Assembly (NCBI RefSeq): GCF_005280255.1
Contig: NZ_CP040018.1
Coordinates: 3,472,001-3,536,000, forward strand
DNA length: 64,000 nt
From: Arthrobacter sp. 24S4-2
Lineage (GTDB): Bacteria; Actinomycetota; Actinomycetes; Actinomycetales; Micrococcaceae
Direction of reading: 5' to 3'
The translations under genes and the position numbers were made by a program. The notes beneath the pieces were generated by a model. The model was given only the letters and a program-made list of their open reading frames with translations. It did no database searches and was not told where the DNA came from. This document shows positions 1 through 10,992 of the stretch, piece by piece. How positions within the stretch are numbered: position 1 is the stretch's first letter; each line of letters begins with the position of its first letter.

Positions 1-768
1 CTTGGCCGCATGCCGGACGAAGCGAAGTCCACTCATGACAGTCAGTGAGGATCCGGCAACAACCAGTGCGCCCGCCTCATCAACCATGGCGTAGGAACGC
101 TCGACCCGGTCCCTGGGAACATTTTCGCCGAAGTAGACAAAGTCGGGCTTGAGGGTGCCGCCGCAGGCCGGGCAGTGCGCGACGACGAAATCACGGATGA
201 GATCCGCATCCTCAACGGTGGCGTCGGCGTCGGGCGCCATTTCCACGAGGCCGCCCGCAAGTGCCCGTTCCAGGAATCCGGGGTTGAGTTCTTCCAGGAC
301 GCCTGCCAGCAGGGTCCTGCTGTAACGCCGCGCGCAGTCAAGGCAGGCAACCCGGTCAAACCGCCCGTGCAGGTCCACCACATTGACGCTGCCGGCATCC
401 TCGTGGAGACGGTCGACGTTTTGGGTGATGAGGCCGGTCAGGAGTCCGCGGTGCTCCAACCGGGCGGCCGCAGCGTGCCCGCCATTGGGGTCGGCGCGCC
501 GAAGGTGGGACCAGCCAATATGGTTTCGTGCCCAGTACCTCTGCCGGTTGTCCGGGTGGCCGAGGAACTCCTGATAGGTCATGGGTGCCCTGGGCGCAGC
601 ACCAGGTCCGCGGTAGTCCGGGATACCCGAGTCAGTACTTAGTCCGGCTCCGGTGAGGAGGGCGAAGCGGATGCCGGCCAGGGTGTCGCGGATGCCCCGG
701 AGTACACCGAGTTCGTCCGCGGATGGAGGGGCGGCGCCTACCGGCGGCAGGCTGGCGAACCCAGTCAT
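1..768 (-). CDS. Sir2-family NAD-dependent protein deacylase, 3' end cut by window
   Basis: NAD-dependent protein lysine deacylase of the sirtuin family, presumed cytoplasmic. The reading frame is open from the ATG at 768 to the window edge (256 codons seen). Visible family motifs are the NAD-binding stretch GAGLSTDSGIPDYRG (about residues 40-54), TQNVDRLH (115-122), catalytic His134 in DLHGRF, two zinc-binding CxxC pairs (C142/C145 and C199/C202), and GSSLTV (239-244). An alternative ATG lies at 794. The long insert between the two CxxC pairs and the SLTV form suggest the SIRT4-like class II group rather than CobB, but that is inference. The C-terminus lies outside the window. The next gene upstream, a peroxiredoxin on the same strand, ends 31 bp before this start. 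Confidence 0.85.
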   Translation of the reverse strand, partial: MTGFASLPPVGAAPPSADELGVLRGIRDTLAGIRFALLTGAGLSTDSGIPDYRGPGAAPRAPMTYQEFLGHPDNRQRYWARNHIGWSHLRRADPNGGHAAAARLEHRGLLTGLITQNVDRLHEDAGSVNVVDLHGRFDRVACLDCARRYSRTLLAGVLEELNPGFLERALAGGLVEMAPDADATVEDADLIRDFVVAHCPACGGTLKPDFVYFGENVPRDRVERSYAMVDEAGALVVAGSSLTVMSGLRFVRHAAK

Positions 769-799
769 GCCCACGCCAGGACGCCGCTCCCGCATCGCG

Positions 800-1303
800 T
801 CAGCTCCCGGCGAGCCCCGCCAGGGCGGTGCGGTATCCGGCCAGGTCCCGGGCCTGCCCCCGCGGATTCACCACGACGTAACGGATGATGCCGTCCGCAT
901 CGATGATGAAGGTTCCACGCTGCGCCATGCCACTGTCCGGATCGAAGACCCCGTAGAGGGAGGCTGCCCCGCCGTGCGGCCAGAAGTCGGCCAGCAGGTC
1001 GAAGCCGTAGCCCTCTTTTTCAGCGTAGGCACGCAGGGTGAATTTGCTGTCCACGGAAACCGCGAGAACGGTCGCATTCGAGTCTGCGAATAGCGACAAA
1101 TTGTCGCGGACCTCACACAATTCGCCTGTGCAGATTCCCGAGAAGGCAAACGGATAGAAGATTACGACGACGTTGCGTCCGCGAAGGTCCGACAACCGGA
1201 CAGGTTCGCCGAACTGATTGACGAGTTCAAAGTCGGGTGCGGTGTCGCCTATTTCCGGAAGAACGCCGACCGCCGTGGCAGCCTGTACCGGCGGAGGCGT
1301 CAC
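800..1303 (-). CDS. Peroxiredoxin, AhpE/BCP type
   Basis: Thiol peroxidase that reduces hydrogen peroxide and organic or lipid peroxides in the cytoplasm. The 167-aa protein has the AhpC/TSA thioredoxin fold, with the active site PFAFSGIC (residues 51-58). Cys58 is the peroxidatic residue, and the family's usual Thr three residues before it is Ser here. A second cysteine, Cys63, sits five residues later, the spacing of the resolving cysteine in E. coli BCP, so this may be an atypical 2-Cys enzyme. The GTG start overlaps the stop of the upstream DUF3052 gene by four bases, which indicates translational coupling. Confidence 0.88.
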   Translation of the reverse strand: MTPPPVQAATAVGVLPEIGDTAPDFELVNQFGEPVRLSDLRGRNVVVIFYPFAFSGICTGELCEVRDNLSLFADSNATVLAVSVDSKFTLRAYAEKEGYGFDLLADFWPHGGAASLYGVFDPDSGMAQRGTFIIDADGIIRYVVVNPRGQARDLAGYRTALAGLAGS

Positions 1304-1719
1304 TTGTTCTTCCTGGTGACCAGGCGCGTGGCGCTCCAGTCCTTGGACACACCCGGTGACGTAGTGAGGTGGAGCCCCGCTGTGGGTGCGGCTTCCTGGA
1401 TCTCTGCCGGGGACACGTAACCGGTCCGCCCCGACTTCGGCGTCAGCACCCAGACCACGCCGTTCTCACTCAGGGTGGTCAGTGAATCCATGAGCGTGTC
1501 CACCAGGTCCCCGTCGCCGTCGCGCCACCAGAATATGACGGCGTCGACTACGTCGTGGTCGTCTTCATCAAGGAGTTCCGAGCCCGTGAGGTCTTCAATA
1601 TCGTCACGTAAGTCGAAGTCGACGTCGTCGTCGTAACCGAACTCCTGAATCAGATCCCCGTTCTTGAAACCCAATTTTTCCGCCACATTTACCGAAGTGG
1701 CGGCGTCGGCCTCGCTCAC
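1300..1719 (-). CDS. DUF3052 family protein
   Basis: Small acidic actinobacterial protein of unknown biochemical function. About 139 aa, very rich in Asp and Glu over roughly residues 25-70 (DDDVDFDLRDDIEDL), then a compact domain ending in a basic tail (RLVTRKNK). I place the start at the GTG at 1719 because GGAGG lies five bases ahead of it; an ATG four codons upstream would overlap that ribosome site. It is read divergently from aceE, an arrangement seen repeatedly in high-GC Gram-positives, and is coupled to the peroxiredoxin by a 4-bp overlap. No enzymatic motif is visible. Confidence 0.82.
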   Translation of the reverse strand: MSEADAATSVNVAEKLGFKNGDLIQEFGYDDDVDFDLRDDIEDLTGSELLDEDDHDVVDAVIFWWRDGDGDLVDTLMDSLTTLSENGVVWVLTPKSGRTGYVSPAEIQEAAPTAGLHLTTSPGVSKDWSATRLVTRKNK

Positions 1720-2142
1720 GTGTTCCTCCAATGCTTAGTCATTTTCACAAATCTAGTGATTTCCATTACTACAAGCCAACACCCTTTGTGCCTGCTCTTC
1801 AAGCTGTTGCCCCCGCGATCCCACTTATTCTGCGTCACACCGGGTCCTGACGTACCTCCGACAAGGCGGCCTTCCGTCACACAACCAGTATGACGTCAAA
1901 TACGACGGGGGCGTCAGGCAGCGGCTACGCATCGGATAGCTCTCACAGCTAGAGTGGCTGATGACGACTATGCCGGCGGGGCGATCGCCCTGGTTTTATG
2001 CGGTCATAGACGTGATAGGACCCTGCCCGGCGCACATGACCGGGCTGTTGTAACCGATACGTCGCACACGTCGCGTTCATGCCAGGCAGTTACCCTGCCG
2101 GACCTGAGGGCGCCGATGAATGCGCGCAAAGAGAGGTTGGAC
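1720..2142. promoter_or_regulatory. Divergent intergenic region, DUF3052 / aceE
   Basis: A 423-bp gap between the divergent DUF3052 and aceE starts, which must hold promoters for both. The DUF3052-proximal part (about 1735-1780) is AT-rich compared with the rest. An open frame from 1954 runs into aceE, but I do not treat it as coding because it lacks a ribosome site and does not resemble the family N-terminus. I see no operator or riboswitch that I can name. Confidence 0.5.
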
Positions 2143-4884
<2,742 letters not shown>

Positions 4885-4902
4885 CCCGCATGCGGTGAAT
4901 CA

Positions 4903-4947
4903 CGACGACGGCGGCCCTCACCAAAGGTGGGGGCCGCCGTCGTCGTT
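4903..4947 (+). terminator. Rho-independent terminator after aceE
   Basis: Perfect 15-bp inverted repeat: CGACGACGGCGGCCC (4903-4917) and GGGCCGCCGTCGTCG (4931-4945), 13-base loop, followed by TTGTG. It begins 18 bases after the aceE stop. Confidence 0.8.
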
Positions 4948-4999
4948 GTGTTCCCGGGTTCCGCGGACTTCGGGCATTTGTGACGCAGCGCAAAGCGAG

Positions 5000-5017
5000 T
5001 TGTAGCCTTTGCACAAA
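5000..5017. promoter_or_regulatory. Putative FasR operator upstream of fasR
   Basis: Imperfect inverted repeat TTGTAGCCTTTGCACAAA, 35 bases before the fasR start. It matches the repeat in front of fabD (6302-6319) at 14 of 18 positions by my count. The same motif before the regulator and before its expected target suggests autoregulation. The link to FasR is inferred from position, not from a known consensus. Confidence 0.45.
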
Positions 5018-5052
5018 TGGAGGTTGGCCGGCGGGCACCGTATGCTCGATGC

Positions 5053-6297
5053 ATGGCCGAGCCAACCCCCACTCCCGTAAAGCGCAAGCCCGCGTCGCGC
5101 ACCCTGACGCCGGAAAAAGCCCAGACGTTGAAGAAACTCCGGGCCAGCGTGGGACAGCTGTCCACCACCACCATGCGCCAGCTGGAAAAGTCGCTGCCCT
5201 GGTACAGCCGGCTGAGTTCCGATGAGCGCTCCGCCCTCGGCATGGTGGCCCAGAACGGAATCGCCGCCTTCGTCACCTGGTACGAGCGGCCCAGCTCGCC
5301 GTCGTGGATCCTCACCGACGTCTTTGGCACCGCCCCCACTGAGCTGACCCGCTCCATCAGCCTCCAGAAAGCGCTCCAGCTCATCAGGATCGTTGTGGAG
5401 GTAGTGGAGGACCAGGTTCCGGTGATCGCTCCGGAAGCGGACCAACCGGCGCTCCGCGAGGCGGTGCTCCGGTATTCGCGGGAAGTGGCCTTTGCCGCCG
5501 CGGATGTCTACGCCCGGGCGGCCGAATCGAGAGGGTCCTGGGACACCAGGCTGGAAGCCCTGATTGTCGACGCGATCCTGCGCGGCGAAAACACGGACGC
5601 ACTGCGGTCCCGGATCGCCGCCCTCGGGTGGAAAGCGCAGGAGCGCTTCACCGTGATGGTGGGCAATTCGCCGTCGGAACCCAGTGCCAGCTATGTCAGC
5701 GAACTTCGCCGCACGGCCGGACGGTTCGCCGAGGACGCGCTGGTGGGCATCCAGGGCGACCGCCTCATCCTGATCCTCGGCGGCGTCCAGGACCGGGAGA
5801 GCGCCTACCTGAAACTCAGCGAACTCTTCGCGCCGGGTCCCGTCGTTTACGGCCCGGAGGCGGGCTCCCTGCTGGAAGCCAGCAGCTCGGCGCAGTCGGC
5901 CTTCGCGGGTCTCACGGCGGCGCGCGCATGGCCGTCCGCACCGCGCCCTGTGGCCGCCGACGACCTGCTGCCGGAGCGCGTCATCTCCGGGGATGACGCC
6001 GCCCGGAGGGCCCTCATCAAGAACATTTACCGGCCGCTCCTCGCCGCGTCCAACGGGCTGGTTGAAACCCTGGGAACGTATCTTGAACTGGGCCATTCGC
6101 TGGAGGCTACGGCCCGCGAACTCTTCGTCCACGCCAACACGGTCCGTTACCGGCTGAAGCGCGTTTGTGACGTCACCGGCTGGGATCCGCTCCTTCCCCG
6201 GGAGGCGTTCGTGCTGCAGGCGGCGCTCGTGGTAGGGCGCCTTTCAGTGCCGCCGAAGGCACCGACAGAACGCCAACCGTCCCGGAACGGCAACTGA
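5053..6297 (+). CDS. fasR: PucR-family activator of fatty-acid synthase genes (FasR-like)
   Basis: Transcription factor expected to control the fabD-fabH-acpP-fabF operon directly downstream. In Streptomyces a PucR-type regulator, FasR, occupies the same position and activates that operon. The 414-aa protein has a basic N-terminus (about residues 1-35), a central region of about 270 residues without a recognised ligand motif, and a C-terminal PucR/CdaR-type helix-turn-helix: GHSLEATARELFVHANTVRY, followed by an RLKRV helix. The start is the ATG at 5053, which gives MAEPTPTP; the frame is open 12 codons upstream. Similar inverted repeats lie just before this gene and between it and fabD. The symbol rests on family plus synteny. 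Confidence 0.82.
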   Translation: MAEPTPTPVKRKPASRTLTPEKAQTLKKLRASVGQLSTTTMRQLEKSLPWYSRLSSDERSALGMVAQNGIAAFVTWYERPSSPSWILTDVFGTAPTELTRSISLQKALQLIRIVVEVVEDQVPVIAPEADQPALREAVLRYSREVAFAAADVYARAAESRGSWDTRLEALIVDAILRGENTDALRSRIAALGWKAQERFTVMVGNSPSEPSASYVSELRRTAGRFAEDALVGIQGDRLILILGGVQDRESAYLKLSELFAPGPVVYGPEAGSLLEASSSAQSAFAGLTAARAWPSAPRPVAADDLLPERVISGDDAARRALIKNIYRPLLAASNGLVETLGTYLELGHSLEATARELFVHANTVRYRLKRVCDVTGWDPLLPREAFVLQAALVVGRLSVPPKAPTERQPSRNGN

Positions 6298-6301
6298 ACC
6301 G

Positions 6302-6319
6302 TTGTAGACTTCCTACAAA
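6302..6319. promoter_or_regulatory. Putative FasR operator upstream of fabD
   Basis: Inverted repeat TTGTAGACTTCCTACAAA with perfect 6-bp arms (TTGTAG/CTACAA; TTTGTAG/CTACAAA does not extend), five bases after the fasR stop and 65 bases before the fabD GTG. It closely resembles the repeat at 5000-5017. Confidence 0.5.
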
Positions 6320-6384
6320 CTGACCCAGTGAGCTTGGTGCATGAATACACCGAGAATCACGCGGTAATTTGGAAAGCTGGATAC

Positions 6385-7314
6385 GTGCTTGCAATCGTCT
6401 GCCCTGGACAGGGCTCCCAGACCCCTGGTTTTCTGGCCCCTTGGCTGGAACTGCCTTCCGTCGCCGGCCATTTGGCCTCTCTCAGTGAAATAGCAGGCAT
6501 CGACCTCACCGCACACGGCACCACGTCGGATGAGGAAACCATCAAGGACACGGCGGTGGCGCAGCCGCTCATCGTTGCGGCCGGGCTCGTCGCCGCAAAG
6601 TCGCTGTTCGACGTCGAACTCAACACCCTTCCCGTGCTGCTCGCCGGACACTCCGTCGGAGAGATCACGGCGTCAGCGCTGGCCGGTGTCCTCACAGAGG
6701 CCGAGGCCATGACCTTCGTACGCGAGCGTGCCAACAGCATGGCCGCCGCCGCGGCCGTCACGCCCACCGGCATGAGTGCTGTTGTGGGTGGAGACCCCGC
6801 CGAGGTGCTGGCTGCCATTGAGGCCTCCGGCGCCACGCCGGCCAACGTCAACGGCGCGGGCCAGACGGTTGCCGCCGGAACCTTCGAGCAGCTCAAGGCC
6901 CTCGCGGAGAATCCGCCGGCCAAGGCCCGGGTGATCCCGCTGAAGGTGGCCGGAGCCTTCCACACCGGGCACATGTCCCCCGCAGTCACCGCCCTGGAAG
7001 CGCTGAAGCCCTCGCTCCAGCCCACGAAGCCCCAGGTACCGCTGCTCTCGAATTTTGACGGTCAGGAAGTGACCGACGGCGGAGCCGCCGTCGACAGCCT
7101 CATCGCCCAGGTCTCGCGGCCGGTCCGCTGGGACCTGTGCATGGAAACGATGGTTCAGCGTGGCGTCACGGGCGTCATCGAACTTGCCCCGGCCGGCACC
7201 CTGGCCGGACTCGCCAAGCGCGGCATGCCCGGGGTCAAGACGGTCGCCGTCAAAACTCCGGATGACCTCAGCGCCGCCCTTGCACTATTCGCAGAACTGG
7301 AGGGACAGGCATGA
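6385..7314 (+). CDS. fabD: Malonyl-CoA:ACP transacylase
   Basis: Moves malonyl groups from CoA to acyl carrier protein, supplying extender units for type II fatty-acid synthesis. 309 aa, normal for FabD. The nucleophile is Ser90 in GHSVGE and the catalytic His193 is in GAFHTGHM; the N-terminal motif PGQGSQTPGF sets the family. I start at the GTG at 6385, giving VLAIVCPGQGSQ as is usual; the longer frame from 6328 has no ribosome site. First gene of the fab operon; the stop overlaps the fabH start by four bases. Confidence 0.94.
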   Translation: MLAIVCPGQGSQTPGFLAPWLELPSVAGHLASLSEIAGIDLTAHGTTSDEETIKDTAVAQPLIVAAGLVAAKSLFDVELNTLPVLLAGHSVGEITASALAGVLTEAEAMTFVRERANSMAAAAAVTPTGMSAVVGGDPAEVLAAIEASGATPANVNGAGQTVAAGTFEQLKALAENPPAKARVIPLKVAGAFHTGHMSPAVTALEALKPSLQPTKPQVPLLSNFDGQEVTDGGAAVDSLIAQVSRPVRWDLCMETMVQRGVTGVIELAPAGTLAGLAKRGMPGVKTVAVKTPDDLSAALALFAELEGQA

Positions 7315-8372
7315 GCGCACCCGCACTCAAGCAGTCGCCGCTGCGGGAACACACCCGCATCCTTGGACTGGGCGCCTACCGCCCCGACGTGATCGTCACC
7401 AACGAGGACGTCTGCCAGTGGATCGATTCCTCGGACGAATGGATCCGGCAGCGCACCGGTATCATCACCCGCCACCGCGCACCGGCGGACGTCAGCGTCA
7501 TCGATATGGCCGAAGGCGCAGCCCGCGAAGCCCTGGCCAAGGCCGGCATCGAGGCCTCCCAGCTCGGCGCCGTGATCGTTTCGACGGTCACCCACCCGTA
7601 CGCGACCCCGTCCGCTGCCGCCTGCCTGGCCGACCGGCTCGGAGCCACACCCGCTCCGGCGTTCGACATCTCAGCTGCCTGTGCCGGCTACTGCTACGGC
7701 ATCGCTCAGGGTGACGCCCTGGTGCGCTCCGGTGCGGCCAAGTACGTTCTGGTAGTAGGTGCCGAAAAGCTCTCCGACGTGATCGACAACACCGAACGGA
7801 CCATCTCCTTCCTGCTCGGGGACGGCGCGGGCGCCGTCGTTATCGGCCCCTCCGACACGCCGGGCATCGGCCCTTCGATCTGGGGTTCGGACGGCAGCAA
7901 GTGGGATGCCATCGGCATGACCCACTCCATGCTGGACATCCGCGAACTCGCTCTGACCGGCAAGCGCGGCGCTGCTGTCAGCGACGAGGAAGCAGCCGTG
8001 ACCGACGCATCCCTGTGGCCAACCCTCCGCCAGGACGGCCAGACCGTCTTCCGCTGGGCGGTCTGGGAAATGGCAAAGGTGGCCCAGCAGGCCCTCGACG
8101 CCGCCGGGATCACTGCGGAGGACCTGGCGGCCTTCATCCCCCACCAGGCCAACATGCGCATCATCGACGAGATGGTCAAAAAGCTCAAACTTCCGGAAAC
8201 CGTCAAGGTCGCCCGGGACATTGCGGAAGCCGGCAACACCTCGGCAGCCTCCATCCCGCTCGCTACGCACCGCCTCCTACAGGAGAATCCGGAGCTGAGC
8301 GGCGGACTCGCCCTCCAGATCGGATTTGGTGCCGGTCTGGTGTTCGGCGCCCAGGTGATTGTGCTTCCGTAG
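7311..8372 (+). CDS. fabH: Beta-ketoacyl-ACP synthase III
   Basis: Starts each fatty-acid chain by condensing an acyl-CoA primer (often branched in Actinobacteria) with malonyl-ACP. 353 aa, slightly long for FabH because of an extended N-terminus. The thiolase-fold catalytic triad is visible: Cys124 in ISAACAGYCYG, His278 in IPHQANMRI and Asn309 in AGNTSAASIP. The ATG overlaps the fabD stop (ATGA), so translation is coupled. acpP follows after 120 bp. Confidence 0.95.
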   Translation: MSAPALKQSPLREHTRILGLGAYRPDVIVTNEDVCQWIDSSDEWIRQRTGIITRHRAPADVSVIDMAEGAAREALAKAGIEASQLGAVIVSTVTHPYATPSAAACLADRLGATPAPAFDISAACAGYCYGIAQGDALVRSGAAKYVLVVGAEKLSDVIDNTERTISFLLGDGAGAVVIGPSDTPGIGPSIWGSDGSKWDAIGMTHSMLDIRELALTGKRGAAVSDEEAAVTDASLWPTLRQDGQTVFRWAVWEMAKVAQQALDAAGITAEDLAAFIPHQANMRIIDEMVKKLKLPETVKVARDIAEAGNTSAASIPLATHRLLQENPELSGGLALQIGFGAGLVFGAQVIVLP

Positions 8373-8492
8373 CACCCCTTACCCACAACTGAATACGTTC
8401 TGCACAGCACGGATTCGCGAACCAAGCCGTATTCTCGGCTTGAATCATTTCCGGCAGGCAACTGCCGGCAACAACAAGAAAAGGAGCCATCA

Positions 8493-8738
8493 ATGGCTAG
8501 CAACGAAGAGATCCTGGCCGGCCTGGCTGAAATCGTCAACGAAGAAACCGGTCTCGCCACCGAAGCCGTCGAGCTGGACAAGTCCTTCACCGAGGACCTG
8601 GACATCGACTCCATCTCCATGATGACCATCGTGGTCAACGCTGAGGAAAAGTTCGGCGTCCGCATCCCGGACGAAGAGGTCAAGAACCTCAAGACCGTCG
8701 GCGACGCCGTCAGCTTCATCGCAAGCGCACAGGCCTGA
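8493..8738 (+). CDS. acpP: Acyl carrier protein
   Basis: Carries growing acyl chains on a phosphopantetheine arm. 81 aa, acidic, with the modification site at Ser40 in DLDIDSISMM. A clear ribosome site, GGAG, lies seven bases before the ATG. It sits between fabH and fabF with gaps of 120 and 159 bp, which may allow extra transcript starts for this highly expressed protein. Confidence 0.96.
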   Translation: MASNEEILAGLAEIVNEETGLATEAVELDKSFTEDLDIDSISMMTIVVNAEEKFGVRIPDEEVKNLKTVGDAVSFIASAQA

Positions 8739-8897
8739 TCCTGGCACCTGCCGGTAACGGCCAAAACCGGTAGCCGGTCCGGGGCGCTGATCCAGCGCCC
8801 CGGACCGTGCACCACTGAATGACCTCAAGTTTCCCCACGCAGCCCCCGGCCAGTCAGTTCCCCGGACACGGCATGCGCACCGATAGAGAGTGATCCC

Positions 8898-10136
8898 ATG
8901 GCACGCAAAGTAGTCATTACCGGTCTGGGTGCCACCACACCCATTGGCGGCGATGTCCCCACAATGTGGAAGAACGCGCTGAAGGGCGTCTCCGGCGCGC
9001 ACACGCTTGAAGACGACTGGGTGGCCAAGTACGAACTCCCCGTCCACTTCGCGGCCCGCGCCTCCACCCCCGCACTCGATGTCCTAAGCCGCGTCGAAGC
9101 CAAGCGGATGGACCCGTCCACGCAGTTCGGCGTCGTTGCCGCACGCGAAGCATGGGCTGACTCCGGCATCACCGAAGTCGACCACGACCGCCTGGCCGTA
9201 GCCTTCGCCACCGGCATCGGCGGCGTCTGGACGCTGCTGGATGCCTGGGACACACTGCGTGAGAAAGGCCCGCGCCGGGTCCTCCCGATGACCGTGCCCA
9301 TGCTGATGCCCAATGGTGTGGCAGCAGCGGTGAGCCTGGACCTTGGCGCCCGCGCAGGCGCACACACCCCGGTCTCCGCCTGTGCGTCCGGCACCGAAGC
9401 GCTTCACCTCGGGCTGGACCTGATCCGTTCCGGCAAGGCCGACGTGGTGGTCTGCGGCGGCGCCGAAGCGGCGATCCACCCCATGCCGATTGCCGCGTTC
9501 GCCTCCATGCAGGCACTGTCACGCCGCAATGACGATCCCGAACGCGCATCACGCCCGTACGACACTGACCGCGACGGTTTCGTCATGGGTGAAGGCGCCG
9601 GCGCACTGGTGATCGAAGCCGAGGAACACGCCCTTGCCCGTGGGGCCCGGATTTACGGCGAACTCGCCGGTACCTCGGTGACAGCCGATGCGTACCACAT
9701 CACCGCCCCGGACCCCGCAGGCCTTGGCGCAACCCGCGCACTGAAGGCGGCGATGTTCGACGGCCGCATCCAGGCCGAGGACGTGGTTCACGTTAACGCC
9801 CATGCGACCTCCACCCCTGTCGGTGACAAGCCCGAGTACACGGCCCTGCGTGCCGCTCTTGGCGCCCACGTGGACAACGTTGCGGTCTCCGCGACGAAGT
9901 CCCAGATGGGCCACCTGCTGGGCGCTTCCGGTGCTGTCGAGGCCGTGCTGACCGTCTTGGCGGTCTACGAGCGCAAGGCCCCGGTCACCATCAACCTGGA
10001 GAACCAGGACCCGGAGATCCCGCTCGACGTCGTCACCAAGACCGCCCGCGACCTGCCCTCGGGCAGCATCGTGGCATTGAGCAACTCTTTTGGCTTCGGC
10101 GGCCACAACGCCGTGATCGCGGTCCGCAGCATCTAG
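8898..10136 (+). CDS. fabF: Beta-ketoacyl-ACP synthase II
   Basis: Condensing enzyme for chain elongation. 412 aa, the standard FabF length. Catalytic Cys162 lies in VSACASGTEALH; the two active-site histidines are in VNAHATSTP (about residue 300) and GHLLGASGAVEA (about 337). The C-terminal NSFGFGGHN is typical of the family. Last gene of the fab operon; a bidirectional terminator follows 17 bases after the stop. Confidence 0.96.
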   Translation: MARKVVITGLGATTPIGGDVPTMWKNALKGVSGAHTLEDDWVAKYELPVHFAARASTPALDVLSRVEAKRMDPSTQFGVVAAREAWADSGITEVDHDRLAVAFATGIGGVWTLLDAWDTLREKGPRRVLPMTVPMLMPNGVAAAVSLDLGARAGAHTPVSACASGTEALHLGLDLIRSGKADVVVCGGAEAAIHPMPIAAFASMQALSRRNDDPERASRPYDTDRDGFVMGEGAGALVIEAEEHALARGARIYGELAGTSVTADAYHITAPDPAGLGATRALKAAMFDGRIQAEDVVHVNAHATSTPVGDKPEYTALRAALGAHVDNVAVSATKSQMGHLLGASGAVEAVLTVLAVYERKAPVTINLENQDPEIPLDVVTKTARDLPSGSIVALSNSFGFGGHNAVIAVRSI

Positions 10137-10153
10137 CGTCCGCGGTTGCAACA

Positions 10154-10189
10154 GCATGAGGCCCCTGCCGGACGGCAGGGGCCTCATGC
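10154..10189. terminator. Bidirectional terminator between fabF and DUF3145
   Basis: Perfect 16-bp inverted repeat, GCATGAGGCCCCTGCC and its complement, with a 4-base loop, between two convergent genes. T-tracts on either side are weak. Confidence 0.75.
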
Positions 10190-10219
10190 GTTATGGAGGG
10201 TAGTGCTGTGCTGCCCCGG

Positions 10220-10723
10220 TTAGCCCACCTGGTGCAGCCAGCGCACAGGGGCGCCCTCAGCGGCGTGCCTGAACGGTTCCAGCTCTTCGTCCCAGGCCTC
10301 GCCCAGAGCCAGCGAGAGCTCATGATAGACGGCAGACGGGTCGCCCGCGCCGGACTCATAGGCATAGCGGATGCGGTCTTCGGAGACCATGATGTTCCCG
10401 TGCACGTCCGTGACGGCGTGGAAGATTCCCAGCTCCGGGGTGTGCGACCACCGGCCACCGTCAACTCCCTGGCTGGGCTCTTCGGTGACCTCATAGCGCA
10501 GGTGCGCCCAGCCCCGGAGGGCAGACGCCAACTGGGCGCCGGTACCCGGGATGCCGGTCCAGGAAAGTTCCGAGCGGAACATTCCGGGCGCAGCAGGCTG
10601 GGGAGTCCACTCCAAATCCGTTCGCTTGTCCACAACCGACCCGATGGCCCACTCAACGTGCGGGCAAAGGGCGGTCGGGGCCGAGTGAACGAACAATACA
10701 CCGCGGGTCATTGCAACAGACAT
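10220..10723 (-). CDS. DUF3145 domain protein
   Basis: Conserved actinobacterial protein of unknown function, about 167 aa. It begins MSVAMTRGVLFVHSAPTALCPH and carries regularly spaced Trp and acidic residues (ELSWTG, GWAHLRYEVTEEP, GEAWDEELEPF) but no catalytic motif that I recognise. I choose the ATG at 10723 because GGAGG lies seven bases upstream. Convergent with fabF; it probably has its own promoter in the 10724-10992 gap. Confidence 0.8.
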   Translation of the reverse strand: MSVAMTRGVLFVHSAPTALCPHVEWAIGSVVDKRTDLEWTPQPAAPGMFRSELSWTGIPGTGAQLASALRGWAHLRYEVTEEPSQGVDGGRWSHTPELGIFHAVTDVHGNIMVSEDRIRYAYESGAGDPSAVYHELSLALGEAWDEELEPFRHAAEGAPVRWLHQVG

Positions 10724-10992
10724 TCCATCCTCCATAGCTGTAGGTACGTCTTCCCCAACGACCTCTGCCTGGATGTGTGTCTGCCGCGCATGGTCCGCAT
10801 GTTGCCGGTGGTCCCTGCTTGGCTATGAAATTTTGTGCCCGGCGACGCCTGAAACCGCTTGAGGGCGAGCTTCAACTCAGACTTGAAAGTTGCCGGGCAT
10901 GACTCTTATTGTGCCGCACCCCGCCTAATTACGCCAGTGCAATTCGGCGTGCCGTGGGCCACCAATAAATCCGGTATGGGTCCGGACACCGC
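10724..10992. other. Intergenic gap between xerC stop and DUF3145 start
   Basis: A 269-bp stretch that should hold the DUF3145 promoter. It is moderately AT-rich near 10820-10930. I see no gene, hairpin terminator or named operator in it. Confidence 0.4.

Noticed and set aside
4918..6132. 404-codon open frame antisense to fasR
   Set aside because: Arg/Gly/Pro-rich shadow of a clear regulator gene; it runs across the aceE terminator.
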